This document shows positions 36,180 through 45,230 of a DNA stretch of 64,000 nt, piece by piece. The stretch is from the NCBI RefSeq assembly GCF_041435195.1, contig NZ_CP108106.1:6895001-6959000 (forward strand). Direction: 5' to 3'. Position 1 is the first letter of the stretch, and every line of letters starts with the position of its first letter. Both the position numbers and the translations under genes were made by a program. The notes under the pieces are model-generated. The model made no database searches. It was given only the letters and a program-made list of their open reading frames with translations, and was not told where the DNA came from. The stretch is from Streptomyces sp. NBC_00224 (GTDB lineage: Bacteria; Actinomycetota; Actinomycetes; Streptomycetales; Streptomycetaceae).

Positions 36180-37457
36180 TCACCGTTCCCCCCTCCACTC
36201 CCCGTCCCGCTCCGCCCACCGCACCGCCGGTCTTACGGCCAGCCCCGCCGCCGCGAACAAGGCTGCCAGGCAGGCCCAGCCCGCGAAGCCGTGGCCCACC
36301 GCCGTGACCGTGACCAGGGCCGGGCCGGCCATCATCGCGACCGCGCTGCCCGAGCTGTACACGCCCTGGTAGACGCCCTGCGCCCGGGAGTCGGCGAGCT
36401 CGTAGCCCAGGGTCCAGCCGCCGGCCGAGGACAGGACCTCGGCGAGCACCTGGATCACCGCGCCGGCGGCCAGGACCGCCACCGCCCACAGCGGGGAGAG
36501 CCCGGCGGACAGCGCGAAGATCACGCACGCCGCCGCGAGCAGCAGCCCCGCGCGGCCCATCGCCCGTACCGCGCCCGGGACGTCCGAGGCACGTCGGGTG
36601 GCGCGCACCTGGAGCATCGCCACCAGCACACAGTTGACGATCATCACCAGCGCCACCGACCAGCGCGGGGCCTCGGTGTTCTCCACGATCCACAGTGGCA
36701 TGCCCACTTCGAGCAGGCTGAACTGGAGGACGGACACCGCGTTGAGGACGGTCACCGCCAGATAGGGCAGGTCCCGCATCGCCCGCCAGCGGCTGTCCGC
36801 CGGGGTGTCCACCGTGCCGTCGGCGCCGCGCGCGGCGGTGGCGGCGGCGTTGAGCGGCAGGCTCCGGATGAGCACGGCGGGCACCATGTACGTGGCCGCG
36901 TTGACGAGGATCAGGGCGAGATAGGCGGTGCGGGTGTCGGCCTGGAGGGCCACCGCGCCGATCGCGCCGCCCACGCCCATCGCCACATTGGTGACCATCC
37001 GCAGATAGCCGCGCGCCTCGACCCGGGTCGCGGCGGGCAGCACGTCCGCGAAGAGCGCGCCCTTCACGCCCCAGCTCGCCTGGTTGAGCGCGGCGAAGCA
37101 GACGGCCGCCACCAGGAAGCCCGCATAGCCGTCGACCAGTGAGTACGAGGCCATCGTGACGCCGCAGCCCAGCCATAGCGCGGCGATCACCCGGCGGCTT
37201 CCCCAGCGGTCGGACGCCCGCCCGGCGGGGATGCCCGCCGCCACCCCGAACAGCCCGGCCACCGTGAGCCCGAACCCGACGTGGGTCGCGCCGATGCCGC
37301 AGACGCGGGTGAAGTACAGCACGCTGACCGGGAAGAAGAGGCCGTTGCCGAAGGAATTGAGGGACGTCATCACGGCGAGGCGGCGCAGCACCGGGTCGAC
37401 GGGGAGGAGGCCGGCTCTGGTGGCGGGTGGGGTGGGGGTCTGCGTGGTGGCGGTCAT
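36180..37457 (-). CDS. MFS efflux-type transporter
   Basis: A 425-residue permease with about 12 TM segments. The motif-A loop is GRASDRWGSRRVI. LFFPVSVLYFTRVCG and NQASWGVKGALFADVL resemble antibiotic-efflux type members of the family. The ATG at 37457 is chosen; a TTG four codons earlier is possible. It is divergent from an ArsR-type regulator, the usual arrangement for a regulated efflux pump, with a symmetrical element between them. The transported compound is unknown. Confidence 0.87.
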   Translation of the reverse strand: MTATTQTPTPPATRAGLLPVDPVLRRLAVMTSLNSFGNGLFFPVSVLYFTRVCGIGATHVGFGLTVAGLFGVAAGIPAGRASDRWGSRRVIAALWLGCGVTMASYSLVDGYAGFLVAAVCFAALNQASWGVKGALFADVLPAATRVEARGYLRMVTNVAMGVGGAIGAVALQADTRTAYLALILVNAATYMVPAVLIRSLPLNAAATAARGADGTVDTPADSRWRAMRDLPYLAVTVLNAVSVLQFSLLEVGMPLWIVENTEAPRWSVALVMIVNCVLVAMLQVRATRRASDVPGAVRAMGRAGLLLAAACVIFALSAGLSPLWAVAVLAAGAVIQVLAEVLSSAGGWTLGYELADSRAQGVYQGVYSSGSAVAMMAGPALVTVTAVGHGFAGWACLAALFAAAGLAVRPAVRWAERDGEWRGER

Positions 37458-37497
37458 GCCGTCACCCAACCCGGTGTGTACACGCCAAGGGCAATCA

Positions 37498-37514
37498 TTT
37501 AGTGTCCGGCTAAA
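37498..37514. promoter_or_regulatory. Candidate operator between MFS pump and ArsR-type regulator
   Basis: The inverted repeat TTTAG-N7-CTAAA stands out as A/T-rich in a GC-rich gap of 91 nt between the two divergent starts. This size and place suit a dimeric winged-helix repressor controlling both genes. The binding is inferred. Confidence 0.5.
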
Positions 37515-37548
37515 GCATGGGAACCACGGGGGACGGCGGGGGCCGGGT

Positions 37549-38529
37549 GTGATCGAGTTCAGGTTCGGCGTCGGCGATCTCGCGAGTACGTCGTTCGCGT
37601 ACTCGCCGTTCCAGGAGGCGGTGTTCTCGCTGTGGGGCTGGTGGGACCCGTCGCGCTTTCCCCATCAGCGGCCCTGGCTGCGCCGGTTGCGCCCGCTCTA
37701 CGAGCGCCAGGACACCGAGCTGCTCGCCGCGCTGGTCGCCCCGCACGGCTTCATCCCGGACTTCCTCACGCCCAGGCCGCGGAAGGTGCGGTCCACGTTC
37801 GCCGAGCAGCTGGCGCGGCTGCGGGCCACGCCGCTGGAGGTGATCGGGCCGGATGTGCTGCGCACCTTCGGCGGCGCGGAGCTGCCGCCGCCGCTCCGGG
37901 ACGGGCTCGCCGACCCGGCCGCCTTCCTGGAGCGCGTCGCCGTCGCGCTCGACCGCTACTGGCACGAGTGCCTCGCCCCCGACTGGTGGCCGAGGGCCCG
38001 CGCGGTCCTGGAGGCCGATCTCGCCCGGCAGTCGAGGGTGCTGGCCGAGCAGGGCGCGGCCGTTCTCTTCCCGGCCCTGGACAAACGGCTCACCTGGCAC
38101 GGCGACCGGGTGCGGCTCAGGCACCCGGTGCCGGACACCTGGCCCGCGGCCGACATCCAGGTCGCGGGCCGGGGCATGGTCCTGATGCCGACGACGTTCG
38201 CACGCGGAGCCATCTCCACCGTCGACCCGGGCCTGCCGCCGGTCCTCAACTACCCGGCGCACGGCAGGGGAACGCTCAGCGAGATGCCGCCGCCGGTCAA
38301 CGACCGCGCCCTGGTCCGCCTCCTCGGCCCGGCCCGCGCCCGGCTGCTGACCCTGCTCGCGGAACCCGCCACCACCACCGAGCTCGCCCGGCGCCTGGAG
38401 ATCACCCCGGGCGCGGTGAGCCAGCACCTGTCGGTGCTCTACGACGCGGGGCTGCTGTATCGGTCCCGGCGGGGCCGGAGCGTCCAGTACGCCCGCACCT
38501 CGCTCGGCGAGGACCTGCTCAGGCGGTGA
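37549..38529 (+). CDS. ArsR-type HTH regulator with DUF5937-like N-terminal domain
   Basis: A 326-residue regulator. Residues 1-240 are an unassigned domain starting IEFRFGVGDLASTSFAYSPF, typical of actinomycete DUF5937 proteins. Residues about 245-320 form an ArsR-like winged helix (RLLTLLAEPATTTELARR, GAVSQHLSVLYDAGLL, RRGRSVQYARTSLGEDLL). It probably represses the divergent MFS gene and is released by a ligand bound to the large N-terminal domain (inference). GTG 37549 follows a G-rich site. Its last 11 nt overlap the convergent chelatase gene. Confidence 0.85.
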   Translation: MIEFRFGVGDLASTSFAYSPFQEAVFSLWGWWDPSRFPHQRPWLRRLRPLYERQDTELLAALVAPHGFIPDFLTPRPRKVRSTFAEQLARLRATPLEVIGPDVLRTFGGAELPPPLRDGLADPAAFLERVAVALDRYWHECLAPDWWPRARAVLEADLARQSRVLAEQGAAVLFPALDKRLTWHGDRVRLRHPVPDTWPAADIQVAGRGMVLMPTTFARGAISTVDPGLPPVLNYPAHGRGTLSEMPPPVNDRALVRLLGPARARLLTLLAEPATTTELARRLEITPGAVSQHLSVLYDAGLLYRSRRGRSVQYARTSLGEDLLRR

Positions 38530-39274
38530 GCGCGGCCGGTCCCGCCGCCCGCGCCGACGCCTCCTCGTACCGTACGAGCAGCAGCCGGGCCAGCTCCGGG
38601 GCCGCGCCCAGCACATCGGCCAGCACGTCGGCGTCGTGCGCGCCCCGGGCGATCCGGTCCGGCAGGAAGCCGGGGGCGATGACGTACGGGGCGACGGCGA
38701 CCCGGCGCACACCGGATTCCCGCAACTCCCGTACCGCATCTTCCGTATGGGGTAGAGCAGCGGAGGCGAACGCAGGTCGCACGGCGCACCAACCGGTGTG
38801 CCGCAGCTCCCGCGCTACATCTGCGATCACTGCGATCGCCTCCGGGTCCGTGGAGCCCGCCGAGGCCAGGACGACCCCGGTCGAGCGCTTGTCGGCAGGG
38901 GTGAGCCCCGCCTCGTACAGGGCCTCCTGGAGCCGTCGCTCCACCGTCGAGAGCAGCAGCGGCGACGGGCCGAGGACGTCGGCGAGGCGGATGTCCAGCT
39001 GCGGCGGCGCCTGGGCGAGCACCGCCGGGATGTCGGCCTTGGCGTGGAAGGCCCGGGTCAGCAGCAGCGGCAGCGCCACCACCTCCCCTACACCTTCGAA
39101 TGCCAGGCGCTCAAGCACCCGCGGTACGGCCGGGGCGTTGAAGTCCAGGAAGGCGGTCTCCACACGCAGCCCCGGCCTCAGCGACCGTACGCGCCGTACC
39201 AGGGCGTGCACGGTCGCCGCGTGCCGCGGATCGCGGCTGCCGTGGGCGATGACGAGGAGGACCGGTCCGTACAT
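38519..39274 (-). CDS. Sirohydrochlorin chelatase (CbiX/SirB type)
   Basis: A 251-residue class II chelatase made of two fused halves. The first half holds the metal-binding histidines H11 (IAHGSRDP) and H77 (TRAFHAKADIP). In the second half the equivalent sites read ASAGSTDP and IAPGFLPD, without histidines, as usual in the long form. It inserts ferrous iron into sirohydrochlorin to make siroheme, the cofactor of the sulfite reductase at the head of this operon; cobalt for B12 is another known use. ATG 39274 lies seven bases after the ssuC stop, so it is the last gene of the sulfur operon. Confidence 0.88.
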   Translation of the reverse strand: MYGPVLLVIAHGSRDPRHAATVHALVRRVRSLRPGLRVETAFLDFNAPAVPRVLERLAFEGVGEVVALPLLLTRAFHAKADIPAVLAQAPPQLDIRLADVLGPSPLLLSTVERRLQEALYEAGLTPADKRSTGVVLASAGSTDPEAIAVIADVARELRHTGWCAVRPAFASAALPHTEDAVRELRESGVRRVAVAPYVIAPGFLPDRIARGAHDADVLADVLGAAPELARLLLVRYEEASARAAGPAALTA

Positions 39275-39280
39275 CGGGGC

Positions 39281-40201
39281 TCAGCTCTTCACCAGCAGAC
39301 CGCGGCTGCGCAGCACATAGCGCTCCAGCGGGCTGAAGATGAGCAGGTCGATCGCGATGCCGACGATCAGGATCAGGAAGATGGCGAGGAAGACGCCCGG
39401 CATGTCGGAGTTGTTGCGGCCGTTCTCCAGCAACTGGCCGAGCCCCAGGCCCAGATCGGGCGAGGACGCGATGATCTCGGCGGCCATCAGCGAACGCCAG
39501 GAGAACGCCCAGCCCTGCTTCAGACCCGCCAGATAGCCGGGCAGGGCGGCGGGCATCACGATGTGCCAGGTGCCGCGCAGGCCGGTGGCGCCCAGGGTGC
39601 GGCCCGCGCGCAGGAACAGCGGCGGGACCTGGTCGACGCCGGAGACGAGGCCGTTGGCGATCGAGGGCACCGCGCCCAGCAGGATCACCGCGTACATCAT
39701 CGAGTTGTTCAGGCCGAGCCAGATCACCGCCGGGGGCACCCAGGCCACCGACGGCAGCGACTGGAGGCCGGACAGGATCGGCCCGATGGCGGCGCGGATG
39801 AACTTCACCCGGGCCACGATCAGCCCCAGCGGCGTCCCGATCGCCAGCGCCAGCAGGAAGCCGAGAAGGCCGCGCGAGACGCTGGTCCAGACGATGTCGA
39901 GCAGGGTGCCCTGGAGCCAGAGCTCCTTGAGGCCCGACCAGACCGAGGACGGCGAGGGCAGCTTGGTGTCGTCGGCGACCTTCGCCCACACCAGGCCCTG
40001 CCAGACCACCAGGACCAGCGCGATCGCCGACAGGGGCGGCAGGATCTTCTGGACCAGGGTCTCGCGGAACGGGGCGCGCCCGCTCTGCACCGTCTCCAGC
40101 GCGTCGAGGCCCGCCTCCAGACCGGCCAGGTCGTGGGTGTGCTTGTCGGCCTTGACGGTCTTGGCGGCCTCGTCGGCCGCCGACGTCTCAGTGCTGGCCA
40201 T
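39281..40201 (-). CDS. ssuC: ABC transporter permease, sulfonate/nitrate/taurine type
   Basis: A 306-residue permease of the SsuC/TauC family with an N-terminal cytosolic tail of about 50 residues and six TM spans. The cytoplasmic EAA-type loop is FLRAGRTLGATGLRGTWHIVMPAALP, quoted only in part by family position, and SLMAAEIIASSPDLGLGLGQ is another family signature. Its start overlaps the ssuB stop by 14 nt. With SsuA and SsuB it imports sulfonates or a related organosulfur compound. The location in a cysteine operon supports sulfur scavenging over nitrate. Confidence 0.92.
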   Translation of the reverse strand: MASTETSAADEAAKTVKADKHTHDLAGLEAGLDALETVQSGRAPFRETLVQKILPPLSAIALVLVVWQGLVWAKVADDTKLPSPSSVWSGLKELWLQGTLLDIVWTSVSRGLLGFLLALAIGTPLGLIVARVKFIRAAIGPILSGLQSLPSVAWVPPAVIWLGLNNSMMYAVILLGAVPSIANGLVSGVDQVPPLFLRAGRTLGATGLRGTWHIVMPAALPGYLAGLKQGWAFSWRSLMAAEIIASSPDLGLGLGQLLENGRNNSDMPGVFLAIFLILIVGIAIDLLIFSPLERYVLRSRGLLVKS

Positions 40202-40976
40202 GGCGGCGGATCTCCCCACGCAGTTGTTCGGTGATCTCTACGGAGAGCTCCGCGACGTCGGAGTCCTCGATGCGGCGCGGCTGCGGGATGTCCACGGTCC
40301 ACTGGTGTGCCACCCGGCCCGGCCGGGAGGAGAGCAGCACCACGCGCTGGGCGAGCCGGACGGCCTCGCGCACGTTGTGCGTGACGAACAGGACGGACAG
40401 GTTCGTCTCGCGCCAGATGCGGGTCAGCTCGTCGTGCAGGACGTCCCGGGTGATGGCGTCGAGCGCCGCGAACGGCTCGTCCATCAGCAGCAGTTGGCTG
40501 TCCTGTGCGATCGCGCGGGCCATCGCCACGCGCTGGCGCATACCGCCGGACAGCTCGTGCACCCGCTTGCCGTACGCGCCGGTCAGCCGCACCAGTTCGA
40601 GCAGCTCCTCGGCGCGGCCGCGGCGCTCGGCCTTGGGCACGCCGCGCAGCCGCAGCGCGAGCTCGATGTTCTTGCCCGCGGTCAGCCACGGGAACAGCGC
40701 GTGCTCCTGGAACATCAGCGCGGGCCGCCCGCCGGGCGTCTCGATCGTCCCGGCGGTCGGCTTGTCGAGCCCCGCCACCAGGTTCAGAAGCGTCGACTTG
40801 CCGCACCCGGAGGCTCCCAGGAGGGTGACGAACTCGCCCGGCGCGACATCGAGGGTGATGTCGTCGAGCACGAGCTGGGGGCCGGCGCGACCCGCGAACG
40901 ACTTCGACACGTGCCCGATCCGGGCGGCGTACTCCACCGTCGTACGGTCCGCGGCCTCGGCGACTGCAAGGGCCAT
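40188..40976 (-). CDS. ssuB: ABC transporter ATPase, sulfonate/nitrate/taurine type
   Basis: A 262-residue ATPase. Walker A is LLGASGCGKST, the Q-loop MFQEHALFPWL, the signature LSGGMRQRVAMARA, Walker B LLLMDEPFAALD and the H-loop VTHNVREAV. This set is typical of SsuB/TauB. AGGAGG lies eight bases before ATG 40976; the GTG three codons upstream would overlap that site, so it is not used. It powers the SsuC channel, and its neighbours define the operon. Confidence 0.94.
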   Translation of the reverse strand: MALAVAEAADRTTVEYAARIGHVSKSFAGRAGPQLVLDDITLDVAPGEFVTLLGASGCGKSTLLNLVAGLDKPTAGTIETPGGRPALMFQEHALFPWLTAGKNIELALRLRGVPKAERRGRAEELLELVRLTGAYGKRVHELSGGMRQRVAMARAIAQDSQLLLMDEPFAALDAITRDVLHDELTRIWRETNLSVLFVTHNVREAVRLAQRVVLLSSRPGRVAHQWTVDIPQPRRIEDSDVAELSVEITEQLRGEIRRHGQH

Positions 40977-41012
40977 GGTCGTCACCTCCTGGGAACTGGT
41001 ACGGGTACGGGG

Positions 41013-42125
41013 TTACTTGACGCCGAAGCCGGCGTCGGCGACCGCGGGCTTGTCCAGGGCCTTGAGGACCTTGTTGAGCGGGGCCAGGTCGTAGATGCCG
41101 TCCAGGTCGGGCTTCTTCAGCAGACCGGCCTTGACCGCGTGGTCGGCCTCGATGCCAAGGGTGGCGGCCAGCGGGTCGTCGGTGGTCTTGATCGACTGCC
41201 ACGCCGGGTCCAGGACGTTCGCCGGCAGCGCCTTGCCGCTGAGCGACTTCAGCGCGGCGTTCGCGGACGCCTTGGCCTTGTCCGGGTTGGCCTTGATCCA
41301 GTCGTTGGTCTTCACCGAGCCGCGCAGCACCGCCTCGACGACGTCGGGGTGCGCCTTGAGGAACTTCTGCGACACGATGATGTTCGTGATCACGAACTCC
41401 TTGTCGGCCCACAGGTCGGCCTCGTCGAGGAGGACCTTCGCGCCCTGCGAGACCAGCTTGGACGCGGTCGGCTCCGGCACCCAGGCGCCGTCGACGGAGC
41501 CCGACTTGTAGGCGTCCGGGGTGATCTTGTTGTCCGTACGGACCACGGAGACGTCGCCCTTGCCGCTCTGGGCGTCGACCTTCCAGCCCCGCTCGGCGAT
41601 CCAGTTGAGGAAGGCCACGTCCTGGGTGTTGCCGAGCTGCGGGGTGGCGATCTTCTTGCCCTTGACGTCGTCCAGGGACTTGATCTTGTCCGGATTGACC
41701 ACCAGCTTCACGCCGCCCGACGCGGAGCCCCCGATGATGCGCAGGTTCTGGCCCTTGGACTTGGTGTAGCCGTTGATCGAGGGGGAGGGGCCGATCCAGC
41801 CGATGTCGATGGACCCGGCGTTCAGGGCCTCGATCTCGGAGGGGCCCGCGTTGAAGGTGGAGGTCTTCACCTGGGTGCCGCCCAGTTCCTTCTGGAACAG
41901 GCCCTCCTGGACGCCGACCAGCGCGGTGGCGTGGGTGAGGTTCGGGAAGTAGCCGATCTTCACGCTGTCCGCCGACAGCTTCTTGGCGTCGGAGGCGACA
42001 CCGGCCTTCTGGCTGTCGTCGGACTTGTCCTTCTCCGACCCGTAGCTGCAGGCGGCCAGGACGAGCAGGGGGAGGGACGCGGCGACGGCGAGGCCGCGGC
42101 GGAGAGCGGTGCGGTTGGCAGGCAC
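41013..42125 (-). CDS. ssuA: Sulfonate-type ABC transporter substrate-binding lipoprotein
   Basis: A 370-residue lipoprotein. A signal peptide with Arg-Arg start ends at the lipobox LAAC, placing the lipid on Cys26. The binding fold is the NMT1/SsuA type: KIGYFPNLTHATALVGVQEG, IDIGWIGPSPSINGY and VDGAWVPEPTASKLV. GTG 42125 is preceded by GAGAGGA; the longer upstream extension has no family similarity. It captures an oxidised sulfur compound at the membrane surface for SsuBC. The exact ligand (alkanesulfonate, taurine, sulfate ester) is not clear. Confidence 0.92.
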   Translation of the reverse strand: MPANRTALRRGLAVAASLPLLVLAACSYGSEKDKSDDSQKAGVASDAKKLSADSVKIGYFPNLTHATALVGVQEGLFQKELGGTQVKTSTFNAGPSEIEALNAGSIDIGWIGPSPSINGYTKSKGQNLRIIGGSASGGVKLVVNPDKIKSLDDVKGKKIATPQLGNTQDVAFLNWIAERGWKVDAQSGKGDVSVVRTDNKITPDAYKSGSVDGAWVPEPTASKLVSQGAKVLLDEADLWADKEFVITNIIVSQKFLKAHPDVVEAVLRGSVKTNDWIKANPDKAKASANAALKSLSGKALPANVLDPAWQSIKTTDDPLAATLGIEADHAVKAGLLKKPDLDGIYDLAPLNKVLKALDKPAVADAGFGVK

Positions 42126-42267
42126 GGGAGGGGTTCCTCTCGTTGGCCCGGCGGTCAACTCCCCCTGGGGACGGGGAAGATGGCCGGGAAGTCGGCAGGT
42201 CTTCGTCTGTGCGGATGGAGCGGGTCGTGCGGGTCGAGCCGCGGGGCGCGCGAGCGGTGCGCGTACG

Positions 42268-42372
42268 TCATCGCGCACATCGGCCCACTCCGCCCTGCCC
42301 GCTGCCGAGGGCGCCGCTGCCGACGCGGCCGCCCTCCTTCGCGAACGTGGAGTAGAAGTCGTGGCCGGTCAT
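42268..42372 (-). CDS. Possible 34-aa ORF between cysN and ssuA
   Basis: An ATG two bases after the cysN stop opens a 34-codon frame starting MTGHDFYSTFAKEGGRVG and ending GGVGRCAR, followed by TGA. It is on the operon strand in the 249-nt cysN-ssuA gap, with a modest GGGA upstream. No family is recognised. It may be a small gene, a remnant, or a chance frame in GC-rich sequence. Comparison with related genomes would show whether it is under selection. Confidence 0.3.
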   Translation of the reverse strand: MTGHDFYSTFAKEGGRVGSGALGSGQGGVGRCAR

Positions 42373-42374
42373 GG

Positions 42375-43724
42375 TCAGAAGTCCCATCCGTCGTAGTCGA
42401 CGTCGGCCTTGACCGGCTCGGGCGACGCGAACGACTCGCCGACCATGCCCGCGGTGAGCGTGGTGCCGTCGGCCGGGTCGATCAGGATGAAGGCACCGGT
42501 GCGGCGGGAGTCGGCGTACGAGTCGAGCGGCAGCGGCTCGGCGGTACGGATCTTGACGCGGCCGATGTCGTTGGCGGCCAGCTGCCCCGGGTGCGGGTGC
42601 AGCGACAGGTCGTCGAGGGTCAGCCGGGACGGGATGTCCTTGACGATCGCCTTGACCGTACGGGTGCCGTGCTTGAGCAGCACGCGGTGGCCCACGGCGA
42701 GCGGCTGGTCGGCCACATGGCAGACCGTCGCCTCCACGTCCTGCGTGGTCGCGGGCGCGTCCCCGCTCGGCACGATCAGATCGCCGCGCGAGATGTCGAC
42801 GTCGTCGTCGAGGAGCAGCGTCACGGACTGCGGCGTCCAGGCCACGTTCACCGACTCGCCGAGCAGGTCGATCCCGGAGATCTTCGAGGTGCGGCCCGAG
42901 GGCAGCACGGTCACGCTCTCGCCGACGCGGAAGGTGCCCGCGGCGATCTGGCCCGCGTAGCCCCGGTAGTCGGGGTGCTCGGCGGTCTGCGGGCGGATCA
43001 CGTACTGCACGGGCAGCCGGGCGTGGCAGCCGGTGAGGTCGTGGCTGACCGGAACCGTCTCCAGGTGCTCCAGGACGGTCGGGCCGCCGTACCAGTCCAT
43101 GTGGGCGGACGGCTCCACCACGTTGTCGCCGGCCAGCGCCGAGATCGGGATCGCGGTGATCTCCGGCACGCCCAGCTCGCCGGCGTACGTGGTGAACTCC
43201 TCGGCGATCGCCGCGAAGACCTTCTCCTCGTAACCGACCAGGTCCATCTTGTTGACCGCGAGCACCACGTGCGGCACCCGCAGCAGGGCGGCGACCGCGG
43301 CGTGCCGGCGGGTCTGCTCGACCACGCCGTTGCGGGCGTCGACCAGGACCAGGGCGAGGTCGGCGGTGGAGGCGCCGGTCACCATGTTGCGGGTGTACTG
43401 CACGTGCCCGGGGGTGTCGGCCAGGATGAACCGGCGCCGGGGGGTGGCGAAGTAGCGGTAGGCGACGTCGATGGTGATGCCCTGCTCGCGCTCGGCCCGC
43501 AGGCCGTCGGTGAGCAGTGCCAGGTCCGGGGCGTCCTGGCCGCGCTTGGCGGAGGCGGCCTCGACAGCCTCCAGCTGGTCGGTGAGGACCGACTTGGAGT
43601 CGTGGAGGAGGCGGCCCACCAGGGTGGACTTGCCGTCGTCGACGGACCCGGCGGTCGCGAAGCGCAGCAGGGTGGTCGCGGAGAGGTCCGCGAACTGCAC
43701 AGCATTGTCAACGGGTGTGGACAT
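42375..43724 (-). CDS. cysN: Sulfate adenylyltransferase, large GTPase subunit
   Basis: A 449-residue translation-factor-type GTPase. The P-loop is GSVDDGKST (residues 26-34), G3 is DTPGHVQY, G4 is NKMDLV, and the two C-terminal beta-barrels follow. With CysD it makes APS from sulfate and ATP, using GTP hydrolysis to drive the reaction. The length is of a CysN without fused APS kinase, which agrees with a separate cysC. One base separates it from the cysD stop. Confidence 0.96.
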   Translation of the reverse strand: MSTPVDNAVQFADLSATTLLRFATAGSVDDGKSTLVGRLLHDSKSVLTDQLEAVEAASAKRGQDAPDLALLTDGLRAEREQGITIDVAYRYFATPRRRFILADTPGHVQYTRNMVTGASTADLALVLVDARNGVVEQTRRHAAVAALLRVPHVVLAVNKMDLVGYEEKVFAAIAEEFTTYAGELGVPEITAIPISALAGDNVVEPSAHMDWYGGPTVLEHLETVPVSHDLTGCHARLPVQYVIRPQTAEHPDYRGYAGQIAAGTFRVGESVTVLPSGRTSKISGIDLLGESVNVAWTPQSVTLLLDDDVDISRGDLIVPSGDAPATTQDVEATVCHVADQPLAVGHRVLLKHGTRTVKAIVKDIPSRLTLDDLSLHPHPGQLAANDIGRVKIRTAEPLPLDSYADSRRTGAFILIDPADGTTLTAGMVGESFASPEPVKADVDYDGWDF

Positions 43725-43725
43725 T

Positions 43726-44664
43726 CTAGAAGTACCCCTCGCGCTTGCGGTCTTCCATCGCGGCCTCGGACATCTTGTCGTCGGCGCGCGTCGCGCCCCG
43801 CTCGGTGAGCCGGGAGGCGGCGATCTCGGCGATCACGGCGTCCAGCGTCGTCGCGTCGGAGTCGACGGCGCCGGTGCAGGACATGTCGCCGACCGTTCGG
43901 TAGCGGATCAGCCGGGTCTCGACGCTCTCGTCCTGCTTGGGGCCGCCCCAGTCGCCCGCGGTCAGCCACATGCCGGCCCGCCGGAACACCTCGCGCTCGT
44001 GCGCGAAGTAGATCTGCGGCAGCTCGATCTGCTCGCGGGCGATGTACTGCCACACGTCCAGCTCGGTCCAGTTGGAGAGCGGGAAGACCCGCACGTGCTC
44101 GCCCGGCGCGTGCCGGCCGTTGTAGAGCTGCCACAGCTCGGGGCGCTGGCGGCGCGGGTCCCACTGCGAGAACTCGTCGCGCAGCGAGAACACCCGCTCC
44201 TTGGCCCGGGCCTTCTCCTCGTCGCGCCGCCCGCCGCCGAACACAGCGTCGAAGCGGTGCTCCCGGATCGCCTCGGTCAGCGGCACGGTCTGCAGCGGGT
44301 TGCGGGTGCCGTCCGGGCGCTCCTTGAGGACACCGCGGTCGATGTACTCCTGCACGGAGGCGACGTGCAGCCGCAGCCCGTGCTCCTCGACCGCGCGGTC
44401 CCGGTACTCAAGCACCTCGGGGAAGTTGTGCCCGGTGTCGACGTGCAGCAGCGTGAAGGGGACCGCCGCGGGGGCGAACGCCTTCAGCGCCAGGTGCAGC
44501 ATGACGATCGAGTCCTTGCCGCCGGAGAAGAGGATCACCGGCCGCTCGAACTCGCCCGCCACCTCGCGGAAGATGTGCACCGCCTCGGACTCCAGGGCGT
44601 CGAGGTGGGTCAGCGCGTACGGGCTGTCGGTGCCCTCGGTCAGGGCGGCAGCGGTCGTCGTCAT
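43726..44664 (-). CDS. cysD: Sulfate adenylyltransferase, small subunit
   Basis: A 312-residue ATP-pyrophosphatase-fold enzyme. The PP-loop is LFSGGKDSIVMLHLALKAF, followed by LHVDTGHNFPEVLEYRD and FGGGRRDEEKARAKERVFS, both characteristic of CysD. The product ends in KMSEAAMEDRKREGYF, the conserved CysD tail. It forms APS with CysN. Its ATG overlaps the cysC stop by four bases. Confidence 0.96.
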   Translation of the reverse strand: MTTTAAALTEGTDSPYALTHLDALESEAVHIFREVAGEFERPVILFSGGKDSIVMLHLALKAFAPAAVPFTLLHVDTGHNFPEVLEYRDRAVEEHGLRLHVASVQEYIDRGVLKERPDGTRNPLQTVPLTEAIREHRFDAVFGGGRRDEEKARAKERVFSLRDEFSQWDPRRQRPELWQLYNGRHAPGEHVRVFPLSNWTELDVWQYIAREQIELPQIYFAHEREVFRRAGMWLTAGDWGGPKQDESVETRLIRYRTVGDMSCTGAVDSDATTLDAVIAEIAASRLTERGATRADDKMSEAAMEDRKREGYF

Positions 44665-45230
44665 GCGAGACCCCTCTCGGTGAGCAGTGCGTGGAGGGCG
44701 GACGCGGACTCCCGCACGGTCTGCTGGTGCGACTCGATCCGCAGGTCGGGCGATTCGGGGGCCTCGTAGGGGTCGTCGACCCCGGTGAGCCCGCTGATCT
44801 CGCCGGCCGCCTGCTTGGCGTACAGGCCCTTCACATCGCGTTCGGAGCAGACCTCCACGGGAGTGGCGACGTGCACCTCCAGATAGGCGGTGCCCTCGGA
44901 CTGGTGGCGCTTGCGGACCGCGGCACGGCTGTCGGCGTACGGGGCGATCACCGGCACCAGCGCCTTGACGCCGTTGGAGGCGAGCAGTTCGGCGACGAAG
45001 CCGATCCGCTGCACATTGGTGTGCCGGTCCTCGCGGCTGAAGCCGAGCCCGGCCGAGAGGAACTCGCGGATCTCGTCGCCGTCGAGCACCTCGGCCCGGT
45101 GGCCCTCCTCGCGCAGCCGGTCCGCCAGCTCGTACGCGATGGTGGTCTTGCCCGCGCTGGGCAGCCCGGTGAGCCAGATGGTGGCTCCGGTGGTGGCCCC
45201 GCTCACTTGGTTCTCCTGGGTGTTGGTCAT
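44661..45230 (-). CDS. cysC: Adenylylsulfate kinase
   Basis: A 189-residue kinase making PAPS from APS and ATP. The P-loop is WLTGLPSAGKTT (to residue 30), followed by VLDGDEIREFLSAGLGFS, RHTNVQRIGFVAELLA and DVKGLYAKQAAGEI, all family motifs. ATG 45230 is fixed by this fold and by the ATGA overlap with cysH. The window also encodes an APS-type reductase, so PAPS may serve sulfotransferases as well as reduction. Confidence 0.95.
   Translation of the reverse strand: MTNTQENQVSGATTGATIWLTGLPSAGKTTIAYELADRLREEGHRAEVLDGDEIREFLSAGLGFSREDRHTNVQRIGFVAELLASNGVKALVPVIAPYADSRAAVRKRHQSEGTAYLEVHVATPVEVCSERDVKGLYAKQAAGEISGLTGVDDPYEAPESPDLRIESHQQTVRESASALHALLTERGLA

Noticed and set aside
39561..43808. A 1415-codon open frame on the + strand
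   Set aside because: It is antisense to cysN, ssuA, ssuB and ssuC, all with clear family motifs. Long open frames opposite real genes are normal at this GC content.
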